From contig NZ_CP152389.1 of NCBI RefSeq assembly GCF_038806765.1, positions 5,022,001 to 5,086,000 of the forward strand: DNA of 64,000 nt, in the 5' to 3' direction. The stretch comes from Mucilaginibacter sp. CSA2-8R (GTDB taxonomy: Bacteria > Bacteroidota > Bacteroidia > Sphingobacteriales > Sphingobacteriaceae). The stretch's first letter is position 1. Each line of letters starts with the position of its first letter. The translations under genes and the position numbers were made by a program. Below, piece by piece: positions 1 to 8,321 of this stretch. The notes under the pieces are model-generated. The model searched no databases and was not told where the DNA came from. It worked only from the letters and a program-made list of their open reading frames with translations.

Positions 1-153
1 GCCCAAATTACTTTGGCATTTTAAATAACAAACAGTTATTTACTAATTATATACGCACGCGTCCAACCTATTTTTTTAACTAATAACGATGCGCTTAATT
101 ACTTTTAACGAGAAGAAGGGTGTAAGGAGGAACTCGTTGTCAGGCTGTATGCT

Positions 154-897
154 TTATCTGTAAGGATTTATTTTAACAACCTCATTCCAGATCAAATTAC
201 TTATTACCCTCATTCCCTTATTACATGGATGCTGCTGTACACCTATATCAGAAAATAAGCCGTAGGCCAGGTTAGATCTGTCGTAGCTTACGGCTGACAA
301 GCTAACGTAAGGCGTGTATAGTTTATAAACCTTGTCTATTGCTGGAACACTCCACAAGGGGCCAACGCTTAGCACAACCGTTTTGCTACCATCAGCGGTA
401 AAATATTGCACTAATTTCTGATAGCTTTTGCGAAAAGCCTCCGCATCCATATGCGCATGGTCAACGTTTTCGCCCACCCTAACAATAACCAGGTCAGGAT
501 TAATTTCTTTAATATCCTTTAGGCTTTTGTTAAAATCATAATTAATATATGCCGATTCAAAATCATTAAATATACGTACAGTAACTTTACTATTGGGCTC
601 CATCTGTTTAAAGCGTACAGTAAGTCTGTGCACATAATCAGAGTCGGGCGTAGAGGCGGCCATACCACATAAGGTATTCCAACCTACCGCTGGCGTTATA
701 GGGGCTATTGTAATACTATTACCTAAAATAACGATGTTCTTAAAAATAACCTGAGATTTCGGCTGATCGTTAAGCGGTAACGTTAGTTTATAATCTTGGT
801 CTTGAGGTATAACCGTATCCGTTTGCTTCTTGCAGCTTACTACTGCAAAAATCACAGACATCAGTATGAAGCATTCATAGCTAAACCATTTTAACAT
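154..897 (-). CDS. SGNH/GDSL-like hydrolase lipoprotein
   Basis: The protein has 247 residues. The N-terminus is a lipoprotein signal peptide: a hydrophobic stretch ending in VVSC, so Cys22 would be lipidated and the protein exposed on a membrane surface. Residues 56-63 (ILGNSIT) match block I of SGNH/GDSL hydrolases with GNS in place of GDS, so Ser61 is the expected nucleophile. A VRVGEN segment near residue 140 resembles the GxND block, and QHPCNKG near the C-terminus fits the block V His region. The fold assignment is fairly good. The substrate (an ester, a polysaccharide acetyl group or something else) cannot be told. It is followed, on the same strand, by another lipoprotein gene upstream at 1017-2327, with a gap of about 120 bases. 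Confidence 0.7.
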   Translation of the reverse strand: MLKWFSYECFILMSVIFAVVSCKKQTDTVIPQDQDYKLTLPLNDQPKSQVIFKNIVILGNSITIAPITPAVGWNTLCGMAASTPDSDYVHRLTVRFKQMEPNSKVTVRIFNDFESAYINYDFNKSLKDIKEINPDLVIVRVGENVDHAHMDAEAFRKSYQKLVQYFTADGSKTVVLSVGPLWSVPAIDKVYKLYTPYVSLSAVSYDRSNLAYGLFSDIGVQQHPCNKGMRVISNLIWNEVVKINPYR

Positions 898-1016
898 ATT
901 TTATAAAAAGTATTATGATTTTCCCACTTCCAGTTTCTTTTTTTATCTGATAGCCGCTGTTCCGGTAAATAGCCGGAGTTATCAGTATGCTTTTTTTTTG
1001 GAAGTGAGCTGAATAT

Positions 1017-2327
1017 TTACTGGTACTGCACATTTACAATGGCACCTTTAGTAATAGTTTTCATATTTGTAGCATTGCTGCTACTCGGACCCAACGAGCC
1101 GGAAAAACTGCCGGATACCGTCTTGTTCACCACATCAATAGAGGTGATTGTAATGCTACCGTTACCTCCGGCTTTGGTGCTCCAGATAGTATATGGTCTA
1201 TTATTATCTTCAGGAATTTGGGAAATTTTTGGCGGCACAGTGTAGGTAATGAATGAACTTGTGGTGCTGTTGCAGGTATAGTTGCCCGGACCGGTTACAT
1301 CACCGGCATAAACAGTTACTAAATTGCCGTTGACTGTAGTACTGACACTTATTGTTTGCTTAGACGGTGAGTAGGAAGCCCCTGGCAAGGTAGAATAGCC
1401 ATCTGTGCCATCTACCGTGCAGGAGAAAGGATAAGGAGGAGGTGTAGTGGTTAAACCGATAGTACCAACCGAGATATCTTGCCCTTCGGTTACGGCAATG
1501 CGGCGGCTATAAGGCGCGTATAAGTTGTTAACTGCGTTAGATGCAGCAGTTACATAATAACTGCCGGGTGTAACATTATTTATCTTGAAATTACCACTGG
1601 CATCGGGCACAACCGTATACCTCAAGGTAGCACTGCCAATATAAACAGCCTGTACATAAGCCACAGAACCTGCCGGAGATACGCTGCCGCTGATACTCCC
1701 GGGTGCCGCCGCTTTAAAAACCAGTGTGCCGGCATCCGTATTTTGTGCGGTAGCAACCGTTATTGCCGGGCTAACCGGCGCTACATACCCCAGGGCGGCA
1801 GTAAAATTGAGGGTATATGTACCGGGGGCAACAAAGCTGAACAAAAAGCTACCAGTACCAGTTGGAGTGGCATAATAAGTACTCCCTCCGCTGGTACTCA
1901 TTAATGAAACTGAAGTGGCTGCTCCGGCCGGACTAATCATGCCACTGATACTACCAGGCATTTGCCGCAAGGAAACATCTCCTAAAGCGGTGTTCTGGCC
2001 GCCAACAATGGTGACTGGCTGATTTACAGATACGTAACCAGAAGTTGCGGTAAGCGTTAGCACATAATTACCCTGCAATAAAGCAGCAAAGTTAAAATTG
2101 CCTTGAGCATCGGCGGTGGTACTGTAAATTGTACCAGCCCCGGTAGCCGTAAACAATTGTAAGGTAATATTGCTCACAGCTGTAGCAGGGCTAATAGTAC
2201 CTGAAAGGCTACCCTTAGTATCAGTCGGAACCGTTGCTGTAGTTACAGGTGCAACGGCCGCATCTTTTTTTTTGCAACTGCACAAACCTATAGTAAGGCT
2301 AAATAATATAATGAATATTATTTTCAT
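1017..2327 (-). CDS. Lipoprotein with three carboxypeptidase-regulatory-like repeats
   Basis: The protein has 436 residues with lipobox LCSC (Cys18) followed by KKK. Three tandem modules of about 80 residues start with GSLSG, GSISG and GSISG near residues 41, 124 and 209. Each has the pattern of a CarboxypepD_reg-like beta-sandwich (G-x-I/V-S-G ... G-N-F/Y-x-F ... P-G-x-Y). A C-terminal domain of about 140 residues is not recognised. No catalytic motif is visible, so a structural or binding role at the cell surface is the best inference. It is divergent from the histidine kinase gene at 2522, and the shared intergenic region carries a perfect inverted repeat at 2424-2444. Confidence 0.7.
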   Translation of the reverse strand: MKIIFIILFSLTIGLCSCKKKDAAVAPVTTATVPTDTKGSLSGTISPATAVSNITLQLFTATGAGTIYSTTADAQGNFNFAALLQGNYVLTLTATSGYVSVNQPVTIVGGQNTALGDVSLRQMPGSISGMISPAGAATSVSLMSTSGGSTYYATPTGTGSFLFSFVAPGTYTLNFTAALGYVAPVSPAITVATAQNTDAGTLVFKAAAPGSISGSVSPAGSVAYVQAVYIGSATLRYTVVPDASGNFKINNVTPGSYYVTAASNAVNNLYAPYSRRIAVTEGQDISVGTIGLTTTPPPYPFSCTVDGTDGYSTLPGASYSPSKQTISVSTTVNGNLVTVYAGDVTGPGNYTCNSTTSSFITYTVPPKISQIPEDNNRPYTIWSTKAGGNGSITITSIDVVNKTVSGSFSGSLGPSSSNATNMKTITKGAIVNVQYQ

Positions 2328-2423
2328 GAGATAAGGCGTAGGTAAATGCAGTTTGATGCTTAATAGCCTGTTTTATTTAAAAAGGATTATGCACCGAAAT
2401 TACAGCTGTCTCAATTAACCATC

Positions 2424-2444
2424 AATCCCCCAGTTTGGGGGATT
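2424..2444. promoter_or_regulatory. Inverted repeat, candidate operator of the adjacent response regulator (copy 1)
   Basis: The arms AATCCCCC and GGGGGATT are perfect 8-bp complements around the spacer AGTTT. The site is 97 bases from the start of the minus-strand lipoprotein and 77 bases from the start of the kinase gene. A second copy with 19 of 21 identical positions lies at 4640-4660, upstream of the next lipoprotein. The plus-strand T run after the repeat would also allow weak terminator activity, but repetition in front of two gene starts favours a protein-binding site. Which protein binds it is inference. Confidence 0.5.
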
Positions 2445-2521
2445 TTTAATGTAGGGATTGTCATAAACATCCGGTTTCTGTACATTTATAGACTTAGTAA
2501 TGCACTTTTGCAACTAACCTT

Positions 2522-3775
2522 ATGCAATTTGACACCCTTGTTAATTATTTTTTACCAGCCGGCATAAAGCAGAACAAAGCACACCCACTATATAATGAAC
2601 TTCGGACTGTAGTGAGTACTGCACTGGTTGCTGTACCATTGATGTTGCTGTTTCCACCGCTGATGCTTTATTTAGGTAAGCCTGTTGGCGGATTTTTACT
2701 CAATGATTTGCTGGCTATTATTCTGCTGCTGTCAATCAAATTTTTTGGCCATTACCGCATCCCAATGACGCTAACGGCGGTGGTAACTTACTTCATTATA
2801 TACGATTGGATCAAAGATTCTGGCTTAATTTACTCAGTCAACGTAAACATTCTGCACATGTACCTGCTGGTTGCTATATGGGCCGATAAAAAGTTTGGCT
2901 GGTATGCCGTATTCAGTAACTTGGTAGCATTTTCCTTTATTTATTATCGCACTTTGCATGCTGGTATAAATACAACATCAGCCAGTTGGCTGGGTGAGCC
3001 ATTGTATCCGTTTGCAGTTAATTGCCTGATTACTATTTTTTTTGGTGGCTTTTTAGCTTATCAGCAATATGATCAAGAACGCGACCGGGCTAAGATACGT
3101 GCCTTACAAGATCAGAAAATATCAACATTAGATGAAGCAGTAAAAAAGCGTACCGAACAATTAAACAGCATGCGCGAAACCATTGCTAATGATTTTCATG
3201 ACCAAACAGGCAATATGCTTTCTGCAATTACCCGCCAGGCATCCCTGTTAAAAATTAAGCTTAAAGCCGAACATGATGTACAACCCATAGTAAAGAGCAT
3301 TATAGATAACAGTAACGAGCTTTATGCCAGCAGCAAAGATTTTCTTTGGCACTTAAACCATAACAGTGATGACCCTACCGAGCTTTTTGATTACTTAACC
3401 GGGTATGGGCAGTTGTATTTTAATCAGTTTGATATAGCTTTCTCGGCTAAGGCCGAACTTGGTTCTCTGTTACAATTTGAATCTTATGCTGCATTAAATT
3501 TGATATATATTTTTAAAGAGGCAATGACTAATGTAGTAAGGCATGCAGCAGCAACTGAAGTAAAACTGGCTATGCACCTCGGAAAAGAATCAGTGATGTA
3601 TCTACTGGAAGATAATGGTAGCTGGAAAGAGGCCGACAATAACCAACAACATTATGGGCTCAGCTATATGGAACGCCGCTGCCAAAAGAATAATTTTGGA
3701 TTTGCTTTACAAAAATCTTCATCGGGCACCCGGATTGAAATTATTGTTCCGGCGCATCAATTAAATACAATCTAA
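2522..3775 (+). CDS. Membrane sensor histidine kinase (NarL/LuxR-type partner)
   Basis: The protein has 417 residues. The first 180 contain about six hydrophobic segments (for example 32-50, 60-75, 81-95, 108-120, 128-142 and 163-180). A charged coiled-coil linker (185-220) follows, then a HisKA_3-like dimerisation box, NDFHDQTGNML, with the likely phospho-accepting His226. The C-terminal HATPase domain shows the N-box region (FKEAMTNVVRHA), a G1-like LLEDNG and a terminal SSSGTRIEI. The sensor domain is an integral membrane one without a large external domain, so the signal is probably sensed in or near the membrane. The stop codon is directly followed by the ATG of the response regulator, which indicates translational coupling. 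Confidence 0.9.
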   Translation: MQFDTLVNYFLPAGIKQNKAHPLYNELRTVVSTALVAVPLMLLFPPLMLYLGKPVGGFLLNDLLAIILLLSIKFFGHYRIPMTLTAVVTYFIIYDWIKDSGLIYSVNVNILHMYLLVAIWADKKFGWYAVFSNLVAFSFIYYRTLHAGINTTSASWLGEPLYPFAVNCLITIFFGGFLAYQQYDQERDRAKIRALQDQKISTLDEAVKKRTEQLNSMRETIANDFHDQTGNMLSAITRQASLLKIKLKAEHDVQPIVKSIIDNSNELYASSKDFLWHLNHNSDDPTELFDYLTGYGQLYFNQFDIAFSAKAELGSLLQFESYAALNLIYIFKEAMTNVVRHAAATEVKLAMHLGKESVMYLLEDNGSWKEADNNQQHYGLSYMERRCQKNNFGFALQKSSSGTRIEIIVPAHQLNTI

Positions 3776-4399
3776 ATGAACAGGCGTATTAGTATTATTG
3801 AGGACAACAGCAAAATCAGGGAAGGATTTGCCGCTATCATTGATAGCGCTGAAGACTACATCGTTGCTGGACAATATAGCAATTGTGAAGACGCATTTAA
3901 AAACCTATCAACGGATGCGCCCGATTTGGTATTGATGGACATTGATTTGCCGGGTATAGATGGCATTGAGGGTACACTACGCATTAAGAAACAGCGCCCG
4001 GATTGTATTGTATTAATTATAACGGTATTGGAAGACAGCGACAAAGTATTCCGTTCATTGTGTGCCGGTGCCGGGGGCTATATTGTCAAAAACTCTGATG
4101 GAGACGATATTATACAGAACATTACAGAAGCATTTGCAGGAGGCGCCCCAATGAGTCTGCATATCGCTAAAATGGTGGTACAATCATTTAAACGTTCTTT
4201 TGATTCTCCACTTTCTGACCGGGAACAGGAGGTACTGCGCCGGATTGCGGAAGGAAAAAGCTATTCTAAAATAGCCCTTGATTTGTTCATCAGCAAAGAA
4301 ACTGTTAGGAGCCATATTAAAAATATCTACCAAAAATTATCGGTAAGTTCTAAAGTGGATGCTATTCGCATCGCCGAGATTAAAAAGTGGATTAATTAG
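3776..4399 (+). CDS. NarL/FixJ-family response regulator
   Basis: The protein has 207 residues. The receiver domain spans 1-120, with the acidic pocket IIED (residues 9-10) and phospho-acceptor Asp55 in LMDIDLPG. Conserved T/S and Lys positions are visible in ITVLED and YIVKNS. A LuxR-type HTH fills residues 145-205 (LSDREQEVL ... KTVRSHI-like SKETVRSHIKNIYQKL). It starts at the base after the kinase stop. It probably controls the neighbouring surface lipoprotein genes through the 21-bp inverted repeats at 2424 and 4640. That link is inference from position and repetition. Confidence 0.92.
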   Translation: MNRRISIIEDNSKIREGFAAIIDSAEDYIVAGQYSNCEDAFKNLSTDAPDLVLMDIDLPGIDGIEGTLRIKKQRPDCIVLIITVLEDSDKVFRSLCAGAGGYIVKNSDGDDIIQNITEAFAGGAPMSLHIAKMVVQSFKRSFDSPLSDREQEVLRRIAEGKSYSKIALDLFISKETVRSHIKNIYQKLSVSSKVDAIRIAEIKKWIN

Positions 4400-4887
4400 A
4401 CCTTCCAGCTATATTTCCACATTTAAATGAACATTACTTTGTTGTAATCACAAATGACAGTTATACACATTGCACTACTTAGATTGTTAAGTGAATTGTT
4501 CATTGTCATGAATGTGGGCAGTCGTTAAGAGAATACATAGCTTTATGCTTTCTAACATAAACACACCTGAGATTTTAGGCAATGTGGCTTGATAGCAGGA
4601 GGGCTAATCTTATGCCTCGGGTGATTTACATTAACCGAAAATCACCCAATTTGGGGGATTGACCTGAGGTAAAAGTTTGATAACTTTGAAATATTGACCT
4701 AATAGTAGATAAAGAAATAACTAGTCTAATCACTTGTATGAATCAGATTAAGCGTTTTGTTGCTAATAACGGTAAGTTAAGCTGGCCGTGTTGTAACAGT
4801 TAACTTACGTGTAATATTTTTTATGCTCACCCGGCTCCCTCCTTTTCAATTTCAAATATTCGCTATTTAAGGCTGATTACATCTGGT
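4400..4887. other. Intergenic region of 488 bases with one candidate operator
   Basis: No plausible gene is visible on either strand. The only clear structure is the inverted repeat at 4640-4660. The start of the next gene (ATG at 4888) has no strong ribosome-binding site, as is usual in Bacteroidota. Confidence 0.5.
4640..4660. promoter_or_regulatory. Inverted repeat, candidate operator of the adjacent response regulator (copy 2)
   Basis: The arms are AATCACCC and GGGGGATT around the spacer AATTT. This differs from the copy at 2424-2444 at two of 21 positions, one in the left arm and one in the spacer. It lies 227 bases before the IPT-domain lipoprotein gene. No T run follows, so it is not a terminator. 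Confidence 0.5.
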
Positions 4888-6471
4888 ATGCTTTCTAATT
4901 CAAATATTTCAAAATGCAGCATCTTCGTTATCTGCTTGTTAATGCAAGGCTTGCTGTTTGGCTGCAAAAAAGAAAAGCAACCGTCTGATGATCTCAGTAC
5001 GCGGCCTATAGTAACCACCATGGAATTCTACAGTTACAATGGGGAGCGATACACCAGTGGGCCACACTATTACAACCGGTTTATTCTCAATAATTTGGGG
5101 GTACCGAACAGTGTAATTTTAATCAACGGGCACAATTTTAGTGAGGATTTTAAGCAAAGCAGTGTATTGTTTAACAATGTCAGCGCCTCTGCTATCCAAG
5201 GCGATTCGACTACCATTTATGTAGCCATTCCGGATCAGGTACCTCCCGGCCCGGTAAGGCTCACCATAAATACTAATGGCAAAAGCATCGTTCATCCTAC
5301 TCAATTTACGGTTGAAGCCCCTGACCCACATATAACCGGACTCAACACACCGGCAGGCATGCGGGGGAGCCAGTTGGTTATTTACGGCGAAAACTTTAGT
5401 ACTACAGCAGCCAAGACTAATGTGACCATTAATGGTACCGCAGCGGTCATTGATTCAGTAAAACTTGACGCAGTTTATTTTAAAGTACCGGTTAATGCCA
5501 CCTCCGGCAAAATTGTACTGACTACATTTGGCAAAGCATTATCATATCCGGACGATTTTACGGTTACCTCGTCCACTTTTACAACAATCAGTAATATCGG
5601 CTTACGTTTTTTGTCGTTAGATGATGCTGGCAACTTTTACGGCACTATTAAAAATGCAATTTACAAGGTTACGCCGGGGGGCATTTCATCCATAGTCACG
5701 AAATTAAGTGGTGTTGATTACAATTTAATTTCCGGAGCCTATTTTGGTGGCTGCACAGCCGACAAGGCCGGAACAGTTTACTTTATTGCCCCATTTGTAT
5801 TGCATGACAATTACCCGAATTACAATACTGATTATCTCTCTAGGGTAATTAAAGTATTACCCGATGGCAGCCTGAGCGAAATAGCGGGAGGAGGCTACCC
5901 GGCTTTCACTAATGGGCAAGGTAAGACGGCTAATTTCAATTCACCTTATAATCTTATACTGGATGCTTTGACCGGTAATTTCTATGTAAATGATACTTTT
6001 GTCATCCGTAAAGTAACGCCATCAGGATTGGTGAGTACGATTGCCAATGCGCTGCCTAGTTATGGGCCAATAACATTACCCGGTTTTACAAGCGTAAGTG
6101 GCATAGCCATACACCCGGAAACTGGCGATTTATATTTGGTGAGCCTGAGTTCGAATACTATAGGTAAGATCACACCTGGCGGAACAATCAGCACAATGCC
6201 CATCACAGGGGACAAAATAAGTACGGGCGGTCAGCAGAATGCTGTCATCAATTTGGCCATCACAGCTTCTGGAACACTCTATTTATCAGTGGGGAGTAAT
6301 CTGTATCAGATTAAAAACGGCGTAGCGACCAACACTTACGGAAATCCGGCTGGCGGCAATATCTGGGGTATGACTTTAGACAAGGCTGGGAACTTATATT
6401 TAAGCGCAACAGAATTATTTAACAGGTACAACTACAATCCTAAAAATTGGCTTTACAAGGTTATACTTTAA
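4888..6471 (+). CDS. IPT/TIG-domain lipoprotein with NHL-like beta-propeller
   Basis: The protein has 527 residues. The lipobox LFGC puts the lipidated residue at Cys26, followed by KKEK. Two IPT/TIG-like immunoglobulin folds occupy roughly residues 68-142 and 147-226; the second shows the typical G-x-x-L-x-I-x-G-x-N-F pattern. Residues 230-520 contain repeated NHL/SMP-30-like blades (D-x-A-G-N-F-Y, D-K-A-G-T-V-Y, I-x-x-x-T-G-D-L-Y, D-K-A-G-N-L-Y). This architecture is common in surface lipoproteins of Bacteroidota that bind glycans or proteins. No catalytic residue is evident. The inverted repeat upstream ties it to the two-component system. Confidence 0.8.
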   Translation: MLSNSNISKCSIFVICLLMQGLLFGCKKEKQPSDDLSTRPIVTTMEFYSYNGERYTSGPHYYNRFILNNLGVPNSVILINGHNFSEDFKQSSVLFNNVSASAIQGDSTTIYVAIPDQVPPGPVRLTINTNGKSIVHPTQFTVEAPDPHITGLNTPAGMRGSQLVIYGENFSTTAAKTNVTINGTAAVIDSVKLDAVYFKVPVNATSGKIVLTTFGKALSYPDDFTVTSSTFTTISNIGLRFLSLDDAGNFYGTIKNAIYKVTPGGISSIVTKLSGVDYNLISGAYFGGCTADKAGTVYFIAPFVLHDNYPNYNTDYLSRVIKVLPDGSLSEIAGGGYPAFTNGQGKTANFNSPYNLILDALTGNFYVNDTFVIRKVTPSGLVSTIANALPSYGPITLPGFTSVSGIAIHPETGDLYLVSLSSNTIGKITPGGTISTMPITGDKISTGGQQNAVINLAITASGTLYLSVGSNLYQIKNGVATNTYGNPAGGNIWGMTLDKAGNLYLSATELFNRYNYNPKNWLYKVIL

Positions 6472-6545
6472 TAGCAAAATGTCTGCTGCCATTTTGTTAT
6501 TAAAGTAATGTATAAAAACAAGTTGCTTAGAGCCACCCTGAGCAA

Positions 6546-7097
6546 TTAAATTCCGTAACTACCGGTAAGCGCTTTTTTTTCTATACTTTTTGCAAACAGC
6601 GGTGTTTCTTCATGATTGTGTGCATCTGAGGCGAGCTGGCGGTCATGAGCAGCCTGCGCTAATGTTGTATTATGCGCTTTTATAAACTCGAAGAATTCAG
6701 GAGTAGCAGTCGCATGTATTTCATTGATATACTCGCAGGTATTTTCATTTATCTTAACGGCCTTCAACTCCCATAACACCTGAACTTTACTGCGTCCGTG
6801 TGCAGATATAGCATCAGAAACAGATAACATCCGGCAATAATCAGCCCTGTATTCTGTAGCCACATAATGCTGAATAACCAGTGCACCGCCAATAGTTTCA
6901 ACATTGATAGACATGGGTTCGCCATTCATGGTACGGGTAAAGCCGGCAGCAATATGAGCCGTTGAACATCTTTGATACTCTTCATCGGGCAGGTTAAATA
7001 ACCAGTCGGCAATGTTCACTTTCTCAAACGGCGCATTGATGATAGCTTTAACTGTTGAATGAGATAGCGCGTTTTCTGAGTTTTGTAAGATTTCCAT
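6546..7097 (-). CDS. Small START/SRPBCC-like protein, function unknown
   Basis: The protein has 183 residues with no signal peptide and no membrane segment. The pattern I-x-A-P-F-E-K-V near residue 20, alternating beta-like segments and a closing helix (FFEFIKAHNTTLAQAAHDRQ) are reminiscent of the SRPBCC ligand-binding fold, but the match is weak. The gene is divergent from a LysR regulator with a short shared promoter region, the usual arrangement in which LysR controls its divergent neighbour. A role in handling or degrading a small hydrophobic molecule is only a guess. Confidence 0.6.
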   Translation of the reverse strand: MEILQNSENALSHSTVKAIINAPFEKVNIADWLFNLPDEEYQRCSTAHIAAGFTRTMNGEPMSINVETIGGALVIQHYVATEYRADYCRMLSVSDAISAHGRSKVQVLWELKAVKINENTCEYINEIHATATPEFFEFIKAHNTTLAQAAHDRQLASDAHNHEETPLFAKSIEKKALTGSYGI

Positions 7098-7208
7098 AAT
7101 GTTGTCTTTTGTTCAGTAAAACAAAGGTCGCCATTCAATAATAATCGTCTAAACTCTTATTTCCGATATAGTTCATTGATAAAACCGATTATCTTACTAT
7201 TTTCAAGA

Positions 7209-8096
7209 ATGGAACTTCGTCAACTTAAATACTTTATTAAAGCAGCAGAACTCCAAAATTTTACAGAAGCCGCTGGAGCTTTGTACATTACTCAAAGTAC
7301 CTTGTCGCAACAAGTAAAACAATTAGAGGATGAACTGGGCATACCATTATTTGACCGGATTGCCAAGCGGGTGCGGTTGACAGAAGCCGGAAGGATGTTT
7401 TTGCCGTATGCTAATAAAACAATTAGAGATGCCAGCGATGGTAAAAACATATTAAAAGATTTGATGAGCCTTAGTACAGGCACATTGAATATTGGGGTTA
7501 CTTACGGGTTAACAGATCTGCTGGCCAAAGCGGTCCTGAATTTTTCAAAGCAGTTTCCTGACATTCACCTCGAAATTATTTTTGGCACCACACAAGACCT
7601 ACTGAAGAAACTTGATCAAAGCCATATTGATATGATGTTGTCTTTCTCACAAGAAGAGAAACCTGGAAGCTATAAGATTGAGCGCCTCTTTTCTTCGTGC
7701 CTGGCGCTAATCGTACATGCTAATCATCCTCTGGCCATAAAACAACAGATCGCTTTTGAAGAGTTAAAAGATCTGTCGTTGATTTTACCATCCAAAGGGT
7801 TTAGTATTCGGAACCATTTTGACCATTTGCTATCCCATCACGATGTGGACATTAATATGCAAATGGAAGTCAATGATATCAATATGCTTTTACAATTAGT
7901 GGATAGCGGTAATTGGGCAACTATACTCATGGAGTCTTCCATTTTTAATCATCCGGAATTAAAAGCGGTAAAACTTGCAGGTAACAGCATGACGAGACAG
8001 GCCAGTATTACCTGGCCAATAGGTGTTTACTGCAAAAAGCCCGCACTCTTATTAGCTCAACAATTAGCTGTATATGCAAATAATTACCAATCTTAA
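7209..8096 (+). CDS. LysR-family transcriptional regulator
   Basis: The protein has 295 residues from the ATG at 7209. This start is preferred over an upstream TTG at 7176 because MELRQLKYFI is the standard beginning of LysR proteins. The winged HTH spans residues 1-60 (FTEAAGALYITQSTLSQQVKQLE), followed by a linker helix and a substrate-binding domain from about residue 90. The divergent gene at 6546-7097 is the likely target. The effector is unknown. Confidence 0.92.
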   Translation: MELRQLKYFIKAAELQNFTEAAGALYITQSTLSQQVKQLEDELGIPLFDRIAKRVRLTEAGRMFLPYANKTIRDASDGKNILKDLMSLSTGTLNIGVTYGLTDLLAKAVLNFSKQFPDIHLEIIFGTTQDLLKKLDQSHIDMMLSFSQEEKPGSYKIERLFSSCLALIVHANHPLAIKQQIAFEELKDLSLILPSKGFSIRNHFDHLLSHHDVDINMQMEVNDINMLLQLVDSGNWATILMESSIFNHPELKAVKLAGNSMTRQASITWPIGVYCKKPALLLAQQLAVYANNYQS

Positions 8097-8210
8097 CAAA
8101 ATATTATTAAACCATTTTGACAAGTATATACTTGGTAAAACTGACTTATAAATTAGTTGTATAACCAATATAGGACAAGCAATAAAGTATATAGATGTAA
8201 AATTCTATAT

Positions 8211-8248
8211 AGCAAAAAAGCCCCGCAGATGTGCGGGGCTTTTTTGCT
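8211..8248. terminator. Bidirectional terminator, 17-bp perfect stem
   Basis: The arms AGCAAAAAAGCCCCGCA and TGCGGGGCTTTTTTGCT are perfectly complementary around the loop GATG. The A run on the left and T run on the right allow termination on both strands, for the convergent lysR and GH97 genes. Confidence 0.85.
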
Positions 8249-8253
8249 GAGAC

Positions 8254-8270
8254 TGGGCCAAATTCGAACC
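8254..8270. repeat. TGG-N4-AATTCGAACC motif, copy 1
   Basis: TGG, four variable bases and AATTCGAACC. The same 17-bp pattern recurs at 18193-18209 and 19790-19806. The reverse complement (GGTTCGAATT) looks like the T-arm of a tRNA. The flank TTTTGCTGAGACTGGGC also resembles the 3' end of the tRNA-Asn gene at 22166, so a decayed tRNA end or an attachment-site scar is possible. Confidence 0.4.
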
Positions 8271-8321
8271 AATCAGCGGAATTTAATAGTGTTAATAGTG
8301 CTGGAGGGTAATTAAATATGA

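Noticed and set aside
2424..2444. Plain terminator for the minus-strand lipoprotein gene
   Set aside because: It lies at the 5' side of that gene; the plus-strand T run follows but no plus-strand gene ends before it, and a second copy occurs without a T run.
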